Assembly: GCF_019803445.1 (NCBI RefSeq)
Contig: NZ_CP081844.1
Location: forward strand, 1,810,501 to 1,874,500
Direction of reading: 5' to 3'
Origin: Caenibius sp. WL
GTDB taxonomy: Bacteria > Pseudomonadota > Alphaproteobacteria > Sphingomonadales > Sphingomonadaceae
Length of the DNA stretch: 64,000 nucleotides
In this document: one piece after another, positions 51,289 through 59,945 of the stretch
How positions within the stretch are numbered: position 1 is the first letter of the stretch
Layout of the letters: the number at the start of each line of letters is the position of its first letter
The notes under the pieces: model-generated
The model's database searches: none
What the model saw: only the letters and a program-made list of their open reading frames with translations
Told to the model about the DNA's origin: nothing
Program-made: the position numbers and the translations under genes

Positions 51289-51686
51289 CTGGCCGCAAGT
51301 CCATCATCTACGGCGAAACCGAAGTTCGGCCAGTCCATGTTCCCGGTGCCGTCGATGTCACGACGCCGGTGGCCGGATACTACCGCTACCGGCTGCGCGC
51401 AGGCGCGGTTAAGGGCGGCGTCAAGCTTTGGTACGGCCCGCCGCTCGATCCCGTCACCGGCGAGGAACTGGACCGTTCGTGGCGGTGGCAGGCTCAGTTT
51501 GAGGGCGAATACGTCGACTTCGACCGAGTCTGGCCCGCCTGCGCTGGCGATCCGATCACGCCCGCCGAATACGATCAATACATCTCGCGCAAGCGCTGGG
51601 CCGAGAAGCACGCGCCCGGCAGCGCCTACGCGAACCGCGCCAAGCGGATCGACCTTCTTTCCCCTGACGAACCCCTGCCTTTTTAG
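51285..51686 (+). CDS. Hypothetical protein, 133 aa
   Basis: Trp/Tyr-rich, beta-like, with a basic C-terminus (WAEKHAPGSAYANRAKRID). GTG start. No recognised domain; upstream of the recombination genes. Confidence 0.6.
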   Translation: MTGRKSIIYGETEVRPVHVPGAVDVTTPVAGYYRYRLRAGAVKGGVKLWYGPPLDPVTGEELDRSWRWQAQFEGEYVDFDRVWPACAGDPITPAEYDQYISRKRWAEKHAPGSAYANRAKRIDLLSPDEPLPF

Positions 51687-51697
51687 GAGCCGACACA

Positions 51698-52003
51698 ATG
51701 CAAACCAACACGGCCAACCCGCCCATTCTTCTTAGCAAGATCGACGCGCTCTCATTTGCAGCGCAGCAATTGGACGAAATGGTGATGAGGATCGGTGTGG
51801 CATCCCAAATGCTTGATCTCATCGAATCTATAGCGGCGCAAGCGCCGGGCAAATCCGACGAAGCGTCCAAGCTGCTCGATCTGCGGTCCAAGATTCCCGA
51901 GCCTGAAATCCAGCGCAGGGCGATCGGTGATGCTGCGAAGGCGATCCGTGATCTCGTCCTTGAAGAGCGCCTGATCGCTGCTCACGCGATGTCCACTCTC
52001 TGA
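51698..52003 (+). CDS. Helical hypothetical protein, 101 aa
   Basis: Nearly all helix, amphipathic. GGAG before the ATG. Unknown role. Confidence 0.55.
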   Translation: MQTNTANPPILLSKIDALSFAAQQLDEMVMRIGVASQMLDLIESIAAQAPGKSDEASKLLDLRSKIPEPEIQRRAIGDAAKAIRDLVLEERLIAAHAMSTL

Positions 52004-52013
52004 AAGGATCGTC

Positions 52014-52880
52014 ATGCCCATCACGACCAAATCGAAGCCCGAGGCGGAAACCGCTCGTCTGCCAGGCGAAGCGCCTGCCAGCATGGGCCACAACAGGCCT
52101 CCCCTGGATGAGCAGGTGAAGGCAGAGTTTCGCGAGGAATTGCTGCGCGATCACCCGCAGTTCATGGATACGTATTCGGCGCTGATCGCAGCCGCTGAGC
52201 GAGCCACCGCGACCGATGACGAAACGCTCGGCAAATGTGGCGACCTGGTCCGGCGGTGTCGCGCGCTGATCACGCACATCAATGACACGCATAAGCTTGT
52301 GAAACAGCCGTATCTCGATGGCGGCCGTGCGGCCGATGCCGAAAAGAATGCGCTGATCGTTGATGTCGAAGCCGCGAAACGCACGGTGGAAGGCGTCGGC
52401 AACGCTTTCGTTGCGAAGCGAGACGCGGAGCGCCGGGCCGAGCAAGAGCGTATCGCCGCCGAACAGCGCAAGGCGGCCGAGGCGGCAGCGGCTGCCGAGC
52501 GAGAAGCCGAACGGGCCGAACAGGCGCGGATCGAGGCTCAGCGCAATGCCGCCAACGATGAAGAGCGCAGGGCTGCGGAAGAAGCTGCCGATGCAGCAGC
52601 TATTGCTGCCGAAGAGGCGATGTCGGCTGCTGCTCTTGCTCCGGCTGCCGCGACCACGCCCGAGCCGGTGCGTTCCGATGCTGGTGCTGTCGTGTCGGGC
52701 AAGAAGGAATGGAAATCCGAAGTCACGGATTACGAAACCGCGTTCATCGCCGCCGATCTGGCGAACGATGAGAACGTCCGCGACGCCATAGACAAAGCCA
52801 TCGCACGCCGCGTCCGCGCCGGCACCCGCGAGATTGCCGGTTGCCGCATCTGGCCTGTCGCCAAAGCCAATTTTCGCTGA
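52014..52880 (+). CDS. Coiled-coil protein preceding RecT, 288 aa
   Basis: Long Ala/Glu/Arg coiled coil at about 120-205, then an Ala/Pro linker and a small C-terminal domain (about 235-288). Proteins of this design often precede recT in phages, so a role in recombination or replication-fork handling is likely but unproven. Confidence 0.6.
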   Translation: MPITTKSKPEAETARLPGEAPASMGHNRPPLDEQVKAEFREELLRDHPQFMDTYSALIAAAERATATDDETLGKCGDLVRRCRALITHINDTHKLVKQPYLDGGRAADAEKNALIVDVEAAKRTVEGVGNAFVAKRDAERRAEQERIAAEQRKAAEAAAAAEREAERAEQARIEAQRNAANDEERRAAEEAADAAAIAAEEAMSAAALAPAAATTPEPVRSDAGAVVSGKKEWKSEVTDYETAFIAADLANDENVRDAIDKAIARRVRAGTREIAGCRIWPVAKANFR

Positions 52881-52903
52881 ATTTCGCAGAAGGATACACA
52901 TTG

Positions 52904-54103
52904 ATGAATACCGCTCGCAGCCGCGCCATCGCCAACGAGAGCGCGCAGATCGAAGCCAGCCAGTCACGCGCCATCGCCGCGCGCGAAGAGAACCGCAGGC
53001 CGCGCAATGCGCTTGAAGCGATGGCCCAGCGCCTCAACATCTCTGCTGCCGGATTGAAGAACACGCTGAGTTCGACTGTGTTCAGTGCTTGCCGCTCGGA
53101 AGAAGAGTTCATGGCGCTGATCGTCGTGGCGAACGAGTACGGCCTGAATCCGATGCTGAAGGAAATCTATGCCTTCCCAGCGAAGGGAAGCGGCATCGTC
53201 CCTATGGTTTCGGTCGATGGCTGGATTCGCATTATGAATGAGCATCCTGCCTTCGACGGGATCGAGTTCGAATACACGAACGACGAAGACGGCAATACCG
53301 AGGCGATCGAATCCATCATCTATCGCAAGGATCGCGCCCATCCGATCAAGACGATCGAATACATGGACGAATGTGAGCGCAACACTGATCCGTGGAAGAA
53401 GTCTCCACGCCGAATGCTGCGCCATCGTGCACTGATGCAGGGCGCGCGAATTGCGTTCGGCTTCTCTGGCATCGCTGCAGAAGGCGATGAGGAAGAGTTG
53501 GGCCAGGTAATCGATATTACGCCGCAACAACCGAAATCGCTGCCGACTCAGGCGCAATTGGCAGCAGAGCAGGGGGATCAGGCTGCACGCGTCGATGAAA
53601 CGACCGGCGAGGTGTTCGAAACTGACGAGCGCGGCATGTCGCAGGTCGATGAGGAAACTGCACGCGCTCTGGATGCAGGCGAACAGCAAACCTATCACCC
53701 CGACGCCACATACACCGGTGCGAAGCCTGCGAACGCCGAGGCTGGCGAGACGTGGTTCAACCCGGACGATGGCAACTTGCGCTACGCCCATCAGACGGCG
53801 CACGGCATCAAGTGGTATCTCAAGCCGCAGCAGCCCAGCGAAGCGGAGATCGCCGAGCAGACCGCGAAGGACATCGACGGGCCGCTGGACGATAAACCCG
53901 CCGAGGATGCCCCGGCATGGCAACCGCATGTCGACCGAATCCGCAATCTGATCGCCGACGCGCAGGACAGGAAGGCCCTGAACGCGGCCGACAGCGAATT
54001 CGTGAAGATCAGTGTTGGCCTGCCGGATGATGTTGCCGATCAGATCGAAGGCGAGCTTCGCGAAGCACGCCGGGCCCTTGCTGCCGGAAACGGGGAGGGC
54101 TGA
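52904..54103 (+). CDS. RecT/Bet-family single-strand annealing protein
   Basis: Anneals complementary DNA strands in phage recombination. Residues about 50-220 carry the family core: MALIVVANEYGLNPMLKEIY, then GIVPMVSVDGWIRIMNEHPA. The 399-residue length exceeds lambda Bet (261) owing to an acidic C-terminal extension of about 170 residues. No RecE/YqaJ-type exonuclease is encoded nearby. ATG 52904. Confidence 0.9.
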   Translation: MNTARSRAIANESAQIEASQSRAIAAREENRRPRNALEAMAQRLNISAAGLKNTLSSTVFSACRSEEEFMALIVVANEYGLNPMLKEIYAFPAKGSGIVPMVSVDGWIRIMNEHPAFDGIEFEYTNDEDGNTEAIESIIYRKDRAHPIKTIEYMDECERNTDPWKKSPRRMLRHRALMQGARIAFGFSGIAAEGDEEELGQVIDITPQQPKSLPTQAQLAAEQGDQAARVDETTGEVFETDERGMSQVDEETARALDAGEQQTYHPDATYTGAKPANAEAGETWFNPDDGNLRYAHQTAHGIKWYLKPQQPSEAEIAEQTAKDIDGPLDDKPAEDAPAWQPHVDRIRNLIADAQDRKALNAADSEFVKISVGLPDDVADQIEGELREARRALAAGNGEG

Positions 54104-54106
54104 GCG

Positions 54107-54313
54107 ATGTCGGTCGGTCCGTTCATCGTCTGGTCGCCCGATGGCCAGAGCAACCCGTCGAAGCAGCACACCAGCCACAAGGCGGCGTGTCACGCGGCTT
54201 GGGAGATGGCCAAGGCCAACCCGGGCACCGAGTTCTTCATCATGCAGCGCAAGGGAAAGTCTGCGCTAGTGCCTGCGGATGCCGCTCAAGATGCGGAGTC
54301 AGCGAATGTCTGA
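54107..54313 (+). CDS. Small protein downstream of recT, 68 aa
   Basis: FIVWSPDGQSNPSKQH start; single alpha/beta unit. Overlaps the next gene by 8 bp. Unknown. Confidence 0.55.
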   Translation: MSVGPFIVWSPDGQSNPSKQHTSHKAACHAAWEMAKANPGTEFFIMQRKGKSALVPADAAQDAESANV

Positions 54314-54683
54314 ACAAGAAACCATCGCGGCGGGTGCCATGCCCGATGGCGAATATGCCATCGTAGAAGCCCTCGGGCACCGGACGCTTGTCGGCCGCGT
54401 TTGTGAAATCGAACGCTTTGGCACCAAAATGCTCCAGGTAGAGCCGTTGTTTGGCAGCGTGATGCTGGGGCCGGTCCTGCTCGGCGGGGGATCGATCTAC
54501 CAATTCACCCCGTGCTCGGCCGAAATAGCATTCTCCCGCCGTCCGCAGGCGACCTACCAGCTTCCGGCGACCGTTGCAGCGACGATTCCGCCCTTTGTTT
54601 TGCCGTCGAACGAAGAATTACCGACTTTTCTGGTCGAAGGCGGTGAATATTTGGATGCCGAAGATGCCAAGAGGCCGTTCTGA
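54306..54683 (+). CDS. Hypothetical protein, 125 aa
   Basis: Beta-rich with AMPDGEYAIVEALGHRTLVG. No recognised family; coupled with neighbours. Confidence 0.55.
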   Translation: MSEQETIAAGAMPDGEYAIVEALGHRTLVGRVCEIERFGTKMLQVEPLFGSVMLGPVLLGGGSIYQFTPCSAEIAFSRRPQATYQLPATVAATIPPFVLPSNEELPTFLVEGGEYLDAEDAKRPF

Positions 54684-54994
54684 TGCCCGGCGGCGATCTT
54701 TACACCCTCGCGGGCAAGCAGGTTCTGTGCGGAGGCGAGCACTATGCCGACGCCGCGAACGAGCTGGCCGCGGAGATCATCGTGGGCGCTTTGAACTGCG
54801 ACGGCAGCGGGATCGTTTCGGTCCTACGCCGGAATGAAGCCGAAACGGTCGCTGCGGATATGCGCGCCAAGCTGCCGACGCTGACCGGGGCGAAGGGTTT
54901 ACCGCTGCGGGACGATGATCCGGCTTGGGCAGACGTGGTGCAGCACATCGTGCGGCGTGCGGCCGAAGTGGTCGGGGCGAGGGGGCAATCATGA
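54683..54994 (+). CDS. Hypothetical protein, 103 aa
   Basis: Ala/Asp-rich alpha/beta protein; TGATG and ATGA overlaps. Confidence 0.5.
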   Translation: MPGGDLYTLAGKQVLCGGEHYADAANELAAEIIVGALNCDGSGIVSVLRRNEAETVAADMRAKLPTLTGAKGLPLRDDDPAWADVVQHIVRRAAEVVGARGQS

Positions 54995-55314
54995 CCGATA
55001 AGCCCGTGCTCGATACGATCGTGATCGAGAAAACGAAGACGTACCAGCAGACCCGCGCGCAACTTGGGCGGATTGGTCCAATCGTGATGGAAACGCCTCG
55101 CGGTCCTGTTGAAGTCGAGGATGCGCCCGGCTTTCTTACGATGCAGGTCGATCGTGAGGGTGCGCCGCATAGCATCGCCGTGCTCGTTTACGAGCCACGG
55201 CCCGGGAAGGGCAGGGGGCTCGTTGTCCAGATGGATGCCAACTCTGCGAGGGCTGTAGCGGCTTCGCTAATGATGATGGCTGATCGTCTCGAAGCGGTGG
55301 ACCTGGACTCATGA
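54991..55314 (+). CDS. Hypothetical protein, 107 aa
   Basis: Beta-rich first 75 residues, helix at the end. Unknown function. Confidence 0.55.
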   Translation: MTDKPVLDTIVIEKTKTYQQTRAQLGRIGPIVMETPRGPVEVEDAPGFLTMQVDREGAPHSIAVLVYEPRPGKGRGLVVQMDANSARAVAASLMMMADRLEAVDLDS

Positions 55315-55315
55315 C

Positions 55316-55525
55316 ATGGCTTGGCAACCCAACCCCGGCCATTGCCCGCCAGAAGCTGACGGCACCGCTGAAGGCAAAGACTTCCGCGTTCATGTCCGGC
55401 TGCGCTGTGGCTACGACACCAGGCGCAAAGAGCCCGCTGGCTGGCCCGCAACAGGTCGCGGCGCGTGCCGCTGGACGCTCACGGGCCACCGCTGCGATAT
55501 CGTTGAATGGGAATTGATCGGATGA
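55316..55525 (+). CDS. Cys/His-containing small protein, 69 aa
   Basis: Contains Cys10, Cys31, Cys51 and Cys60 with Trp-rich ends. Preferred over the +1 frame starting at 55311, which has poor composition. Confidence 0.5.
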   Translation: MAWQPNPGHCPPEADGTAEGKDFRVHVRLRCGYDTRRKEPAGWPATGRGACRWTLTGHRCDIVEWELIG

Positions 55526-55863
55526 CAGACCGCCCCGTCACCCCCCCGACCCCCGAAGAACTGGCGCTGGCGAGGAAGATCGTAGGTCGCCAACTCCGCA
55601 TGGAACCCGAGGACACCACTTGGTGGAATGAACTTCCGGAGGTCCAAGCAGCCCTAGCCGCCATCCAGCAGACAACGGAACTGGCTGTGAAGCTTGCCGA
55701 GCAACAGCAGCAGGATTTCCTCTCACCGGAGTATGCGACTGGGCAGCCGCTGTCATCGTTTCAGGAACGGTTTGCCTGTGGCCAGATTGCCGAAGCCCTC
55801 CGCACCAACGCCCACCTGAAAGGCGAAGCAGATGACGCCCCTTCCGGGAAGGAGGCTGTGTGA
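55522..55863 (+). CDS. Hypothetical protein, 113 aa
   Basis: Helical with QLRMEPEDTTWWNELPEV; ATGA-coupled. No known family. Confidence 0.55.
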   Translation: MTDRPVTPPTPEELALARKIVGRQLRMEPEDTTWWNELPEVQAALAAIQQTTELAVKLAEQQQQDFLSPEYATGQPLSSFQERFACGQIAEALRTNAHLKGEADDAPSGKEAV

Positions 55864-55997
55864 TGCGATCGATCCGCTGCCTGTTCGGCTTTCACGATTG
55901 GAAGCTGTCGAAGTTCTTCGTTCTTGGAAGCCTGAATCCTTCATTCGCCTGCACACGATGCGGGAAGCACAGGGAGGCTCACCATGCAGACGCCTGA
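55863..55997 (+). CDS. Small possible zinc-ribbon protein, 44 aa
   Basis: Cys6, His11 and a C-terminal CTRCGKH motif. Start shares a base with the previous stop; overlaps the next gene by 14 bp. Confidence 0.45.
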   Translation: MRSIRCLFGFHDWKLSKFFVLGSLNPSFACTRCGKHREAHHADA

Positions 55998-56229
55998 GCA
56001 GATCGCTGAGGGGCTGAGCGAGGCGCAGCGCGAAGCCGTCATGTCCGCGTCAGAGACGATCGGTGGTCAGATGGTACTTTGGCACGCGCATCGCGGAACA
56101 ATGAAGTCTTTGTATCGCAAAGGCATTTGCTGCGAGCCCTGTTGGAGAGGCAACGCAGTCGAAACGCCCCTCGGCCTCTCCGTCCGCGAAATTCTCATCA
56201 CAAAGGAGGCCCGCCGTGGTCATGACTGA
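55984..56229 (+). CDS. Hypothetical protein, 81 aa
   Basis: Helical; C-terminal half looks like a small HTH (LVRKGICCEP context: YRKGICCEPCW). The phrase GLSVREIL near the end suggests a DNA- or protein-binding helix. Confidence 0.5.
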   Translation: MQTPEQIAEGLSEAQREAVMSASETIGGQMVLWHAHRGTMKSLYRKGICCEPCWRGNAVETPLGLSVREILITKEARRGHD

Positions 56230-56638
56230 CAATAAAACGTCTTGGACAGCAGAGCAGCAGGTCAAACACCTGATCGCTTTGAAGGCTATCAAGTTTGGCA
56301 GTGAAATACCCGCCGACCTCCTGTCTGATCCTGATGCCGCATACGAATACCTTGTCGAGAACGACGAGCATTGGGACGCGGTGAGCGAAACCCGTTGCGG
56401 TGAGGTGGAGACGGACATCCCTGCCGGTTGGTCGCGACACTATGAAAGCAAGTCTGTGGCGGCCTTGTGCCCAGATGGTTCATGGGTTGGCTGGACCTAT
56501 TGGTACGGAGGCGGAAAACACGCAGATCCGGAGGCCATAGACTGGATCGATCAGGCATACGCTCTCGACTGCACCGAAGAGCAGAAAACGGTCACGGTAC
56601 GGACCTTCACGAAGACTGGGGAGGCCCCCCTCCAATGA
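56216..56638 (+). CDS. Hypothetical protein, 140 aa
   Basis: GTG 56216 has AGGAGG at ideal spacing; ATG 56222 is an alternative. Trp-rich centre (WVGWTYWYGGGKH). Unknown. Confidence 0.55.
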   Translation: MVMTDNKTSWTAEQQVKHLIALKAIKFGSEIPADLLSDPDAAYEYLVENDEHWDAVSETRCGEVETDIPAGWSRHYESKSVAALCPDGSWVGWTYWYGGGKHADPEAIDWIDQAYALDCTEEQKTVTVRTFTKTGEAPLQ

Positions 56639-58047
56639 CTGACAACAACGCGCTGGAGCTTGAACGATGGCCGGGTTACACCGAGCAATCTTGGTCAGAG
56701 CGGTTTGTTGTTCTGGACCGTCTTTATTCCAATAGCATCGAGATCACGAACGGCTTGGTTCGCCAGATTGCCGCTCTCCGCACCCCAGCGCCTGCCCCTG
56801 TGGGTGGTGATGAGCCTGTGGCGTGGATGTACAAAACGCATCTAGGTCAAGATTTCGTCTCGCTATTCCGCCGCACTCATTATGATGGCTTTCCCATCAC
56901 AGAGGAGGCCCCGCTCTACGCCTCACCCCAATCCCCTCCCGCGCCTGAGACTGTGCTGCATATCTCGGACGATGTGAGGGCTTCCACTGATCGTTTAGCG
57001 AAACGGATGGGCGGTCGCTTTGTCTATCATTCGGAGCAAGATGCGGTGGAGCGGCTTGATGGCATAGCCAAGGATGGGATTGAGAAAGCATCTAGTGCGC
57101 CTGATGGCTTAAAGGCCGCAATCCTAGCCCAAACTATTGGTGAAATCCGCGCTGCCCTCGCAGCGATGCCGCCGAAGGTGCCGTTTCAGCATCGCGTTGG
57201 CGACTGGATGGAGCAGTGCTTCACGCCTGAAATCGTAGCTGACAAGTTGGAGCGTTCTGACCGGTTCGTTGAAGAAGCCTTGGAACTGCTACAGGCTTGT
57301 GGGTACGACGCAGCCCGCGCCCATGCGCTTGTCGATTACGTTTTCAGCAGGCCGGTAGGCGAACCATCGCAGGAAGTTGGCGGCGTCATGGTTACGCTGG
57401 CCGCGCTCTGCAATCCGCACGGTCTGGACATGGAGCAGGCAGCGGAAACCGAACTGGCTCGCATCCTCCAACCGGAGGTCATTGAGAAAATTCGTGCCAA
57501 GCAGGCCAGCAAGCCCACCGGCAGCGCACTGCCTATCCCGGTGGCGAAGGTGGAGGCTCCCGCAGCATTCACTCGCCCCAACGATCCCGACGATAAAGCT
57601 TGGAACGAATGGACCCCGCCCTCTCCCGCAGCGGATGAGGTTCGGGAGTTGGTGGAGGCGTTTCGGGCCCTCGGCGGACCAGATCAGGGAATGAACTTTT
57701 CCTCGGCTCGTTCCAGTGAGCGGCTATATGACATGCTTACCGGAAAACCTATCAGCGCAAGTGCCCGCCCGGCCGAATTGACCGTGTATGGCAAGCGTGC
57801 GCTGTTCCTGAAATCCCTGATCGACGGAAAAGGCCGGAAGTTGGCCGACATGCTCGAACGCTTCTCCCACCCGACAGCAGATGCCGTGGCGGTGGAGCGG
57901 GAACGGTGCGCGGGTCTGCTGGATGCGCTGCTAGACAGTCAGACACTCAAGCTATTGGCCGGGGAAATGACGGCACAGGAAGTGCGGACCGTGAAGGCCG
58001 TGCTTGCCAACATTGCCGCCGCCATCCGTTCGGGAGGCGCGTCATGA
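56635..58047 (+). CDS. MazG-domain protein, 470 aa
   Basis: Residues about 185-300 form an all-helical NTP pyrophosphohydrolase of the MazG type: RFVEEALELLQ (Glu ligands) and EVGGVMVTLAAL (second acidic helix). Phage MazG proteins are thought to alter nucleotide or (p)ppGpp pools. The flanking regions (1-180 and 300-470) are unassigned and helical, making it unusually long. ATGA coupled. Confidence 0.75.
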   Translation: MTDNNALELERWPGYTEQSWSERFVVLDRLYSNSIEITNGLVRQIAALRTPAPAPVGGDEPVAWMYKTHLGQDFVSLFRRTHYDGFPITEEAPLYASPQSPPAPETVLHISDDVRASTDRLAKRMGGRFVYHSEQDAVERLDGIAKDGIEKASSAPDGLKAAILAQTIGEIRAALAAMPPKVPFQHRVGDWMEQCFTPEIVADKLERSDRFVEEALELLQACGYDAARAHALVDYVFSRPVGEPSQEVGGVMVTLAALCNPHGLDMEQAAETELARILQPEVIEKIRAKQASKPTGSALPIPVAKVEAPAAFTRPNDPDDKAWNEWTPPSPAADEVRELVEAFRALGGPDQGMNFSSARSSERLYDMLTGKPISASARPAELTVYGKRALFLKSLIDGKGRKLADMLERFSHPTADAVAVERERCAGLLDALLDSQTLKLLAGEMTAQEVRTVKAVLANIAAAIRSGGAS

Positions 58048-58604
58048 GCGCAAACGAACTGATCGAGCGGTATGCCAAGAAGGCTTTGCAAGCATGGAAA
58101 TCCCTTCCTGGCGAACAGCGGGAAGAAGAACGCTCATTCATCATGGGCTTCAACGCAGGCTGGGAAGAACATGCCGCCCAGAATGGCGATATGAACAACC
58201 GCCTTGAATCCCAAGCAGCCGAGATCGAGAAGCACACCGCCGAGATAGCGGCATTGAAGCTGCCATTGCAGCCAACCGTTGGAGATCGCCATTTGGCGGC
58301 GGCTCTACGCGATGGTTTGCTCGATGAAATGGAAACAGAGCTTGCAGCACAGCGCATCGAGCAGGGCCAGTATTACGATTGCGGCGATTTTGGATTGGTC
58401 ATCGAAAATCAGCGCCTTGAGGCTGAAATCGAGAGGCTGGCGAGCGACGACGCGATAGAGGCCGCCGCCAAAGCGCATTGCGATTATTTCGGAGGCGAAG
58501 GCTGGTGGGATTCCGGTTTACTCGCAGACACGAAGCCACGCGCCATAGAGGCAATGCGGATCGCTCTCCAAGCCCTCAAAGGAACAGGAGCCGATCATGG
58601 TTGA
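58044..58604 (+). CDS. Coiled-coil hypothetical protein, 186 aa
   Basis: Helical, with coiled coil near 55-75 and a C-terminal domain with AHCDYFGGEGWWD. Resembles gene context of phage early accessory proteins; no function assigned. Confidence 0.55.
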   Translation: MSANELIERYAKKALQAWKSLPGEQREEERSFIMGFNAGWEEHAAQNGDMNNRLESQAAEIEKHTAEIAALKLPLQPTVGDRHLAAALRDGLLDEMETELAAQRIEQGQYYDCGDFGLVIENQRLEAEIERLASDDAIEAAAKAHCDYFGGEGWWDSGLLADTKPRAIEAMRIALQALKGTGADHG

Positions 58605-58779
58605 GAACACGAGCGCGGGCGTCAACGTTGCCGATCTGCGTGAGCGCGTTCGTCAATTCCAAACGATGGAACTGCCCGGACAGCCCATGATGTTGCACAT
58701 GGGCACGAGCTATCTCGTCAATGATCTGTGGTCAGCCGTCAAACTCCTAGCCGAGCGGCAGAAAGGCGGTGACGCGTGA
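58597..58779 (+). CDS. Small protein, 60 aa
   Basis: Helical, Met-rich centre (GQPMMLHMG). Overlaps both neighbours. Confidence 0.5.
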   Translation: MVENTSAGVNVADLRERVRQFQTMELPGQPMMLHMGTSYLVNDLWSAVKLLAERQKGGDA

Positions 58780-59246
58780 GCAGGTACGCCGAAAACACGT
58801 CCGTATCGGTCTCCAACAGCAAGGCCGAAATTGAACGACTGATCGAGCGCTATGGCGCATCCGGCTTCATGTCGGGCTGGGATGCTACCCGCGCCGTGAT
58901 CGCGTTCGCGATGAACGAGCGGCAGGTCAAGTTTGTGCTGCCGATGCCAGCGCGCGATGAAAAGCGGTTCACGCACCATAGCCGAGGCATGCGCACAGCG
59001 GACGCGGCGCTAAAGGAATGGGAGCAGGCCTGCCGCCAACGGTGGCGGGCGCTGGCGCTGGTGATCAAAGCCAAGATGGAAGCCATCGAAAGCGGGATCA
59101 GCGAGTTTGACGACGAATTCATGGCGCACATCGTCCTGCCGAACGGTCGCACAGTCAGCGAAGAAGCTAAGCCGCGCATCGCGCATGCATACAAGACTAG
59201 GGAAATGCCCGCGCTGCTACCTGATTATTCGGGGGATTCCACATGA
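58776..59246 (+). CDS. Hypothetical protein, 156 aa
   Basis: GTG start, GTGA coupled. Its central part (KFVLPMPARDEKRF) and the GWDATRAVIAFAM segment are typical of small phage conserved hypotheticals; no known role. Confidence 0.55.
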   Translation: MSRYAENTSVSVSNSKAEIERLIERYGASGFMSGWDATRAVIAFAMNERQVKFVLPMPARDEKRFTHHSRGMRTADAALKEWEQACRQRWRALALVIKAKMEAIESGISEFDDEFMAHIVLPNGRTVSEEAKPRIAHAYKTREMPALLPDYSGDST

Positions 59247-59611
59247 CCAAAGCAGACCTCATTGCGCTCGCAGAACGGGTAGAGAGGGCCGAGGGGCCAA
59301 GCTTCACGCTCGAACTGGAAATATTCAGGGCAATCAACCCGCAGGCCACAAGTCACAGCATCCCGAACAATTACACCGCCTCGCTCGACGCGGCGATGAC
59401 GTTGGTGCCGGAGGGCCATCGAATCTGCACGATCAGCCAAGCCATGTCAGGCCGAGAGTGGTTCGCTAAACTGGCATTCATTGGCCGTGAAGGCGGGCTG
59501 CCAGCATCTGGCGCGTCGTCCCCATCCCTCGCCCTCACAGCCGCCAGCCTCAGGGCTATCGCAGCCGAAACCTACACCCACATTGCCCAGGCGATACAAC
59601 ATGACGAATGA
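59243..59611 (+). CDS. Hypothetical protein, 122 aa
   Basis: Alpha/beta, with DAAMTLVPEGHRICTI and a C-terminal LAFIGREGGLPASGASSP. Similar small proteins recur in alphaproteobacterial phages. ATGA coupled, overlaps next gene by 11 bp. Confidence 0.55.
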   Translation: MTKADLIALAERVERAEGPSFTLELEIFRAINPQATSHSIPNNYTASLDAAMTLVPEGHRICTISQAMSGREWFAKLAFIGREGGLPASGASSPSLALTAASLRAIAAETYTHIAQAIQHDE

Positions 59612-59945
59612 TGACACCCCCTGCGAATCGCTCGTTCGGCTCGATCGAAAGGTATCGCGGGCTTTGAGCAACGGCCGTGGAATAAAGTTCACGGCTGAGG
59701 AACTGGCGTTGCTGGCCTCGCTCGGAATGATCGAGCAGCTCTCCGAAGCGAAGGCCAAGGCATTAAAGGAGCAAGCAAGGTGTCAGCAGTTAAGGGTGGT
59801 GTCTATCAACGAGGGCCATACTGGCTCGATCTCGTACGAGGCGCAGATGGGAAGCCCGTCAGCGACCGGTGGTACATCTGGTGGTATGATTCCGCCGCCG
59901 GACGGCAGCAGAGGCGAAGCACGCGCACAGCAGATGTTCGGCTAG
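59601..59945 (+). CDS. Hypothetical protein overlapping int, 114 aa
   Basis: First about 60 residues (TAEELALLASLGMIEQL, LKEQARCQQ) look like a real small helical protein of the kind next to integrases. The last 55 residues lie inside int in another frame and are low-complexity. Possibly an excisionase-like or regulator protein; the overlap of 166 bp would couple it to int. Confidence 0.45.
   Translation: MTNDDTPCESLVRLDRKVSRALSNGRGIKFTAEELALLASLGMIEQLSEAKAKALKEQARCQQLRVVSINEGHTGSISYEAQMGSPSATGGTSGGMIPPPDGSRGEARAQQMFG

Noticed and set aside
55311-55517. A 68-codon frame coupled by ATGA to the upstream gene
   Set aside because: Ala/Thr/Ser-rich shadow; the frame from 55316 has Cys/Trp content like a real protein and couples to the next gene.
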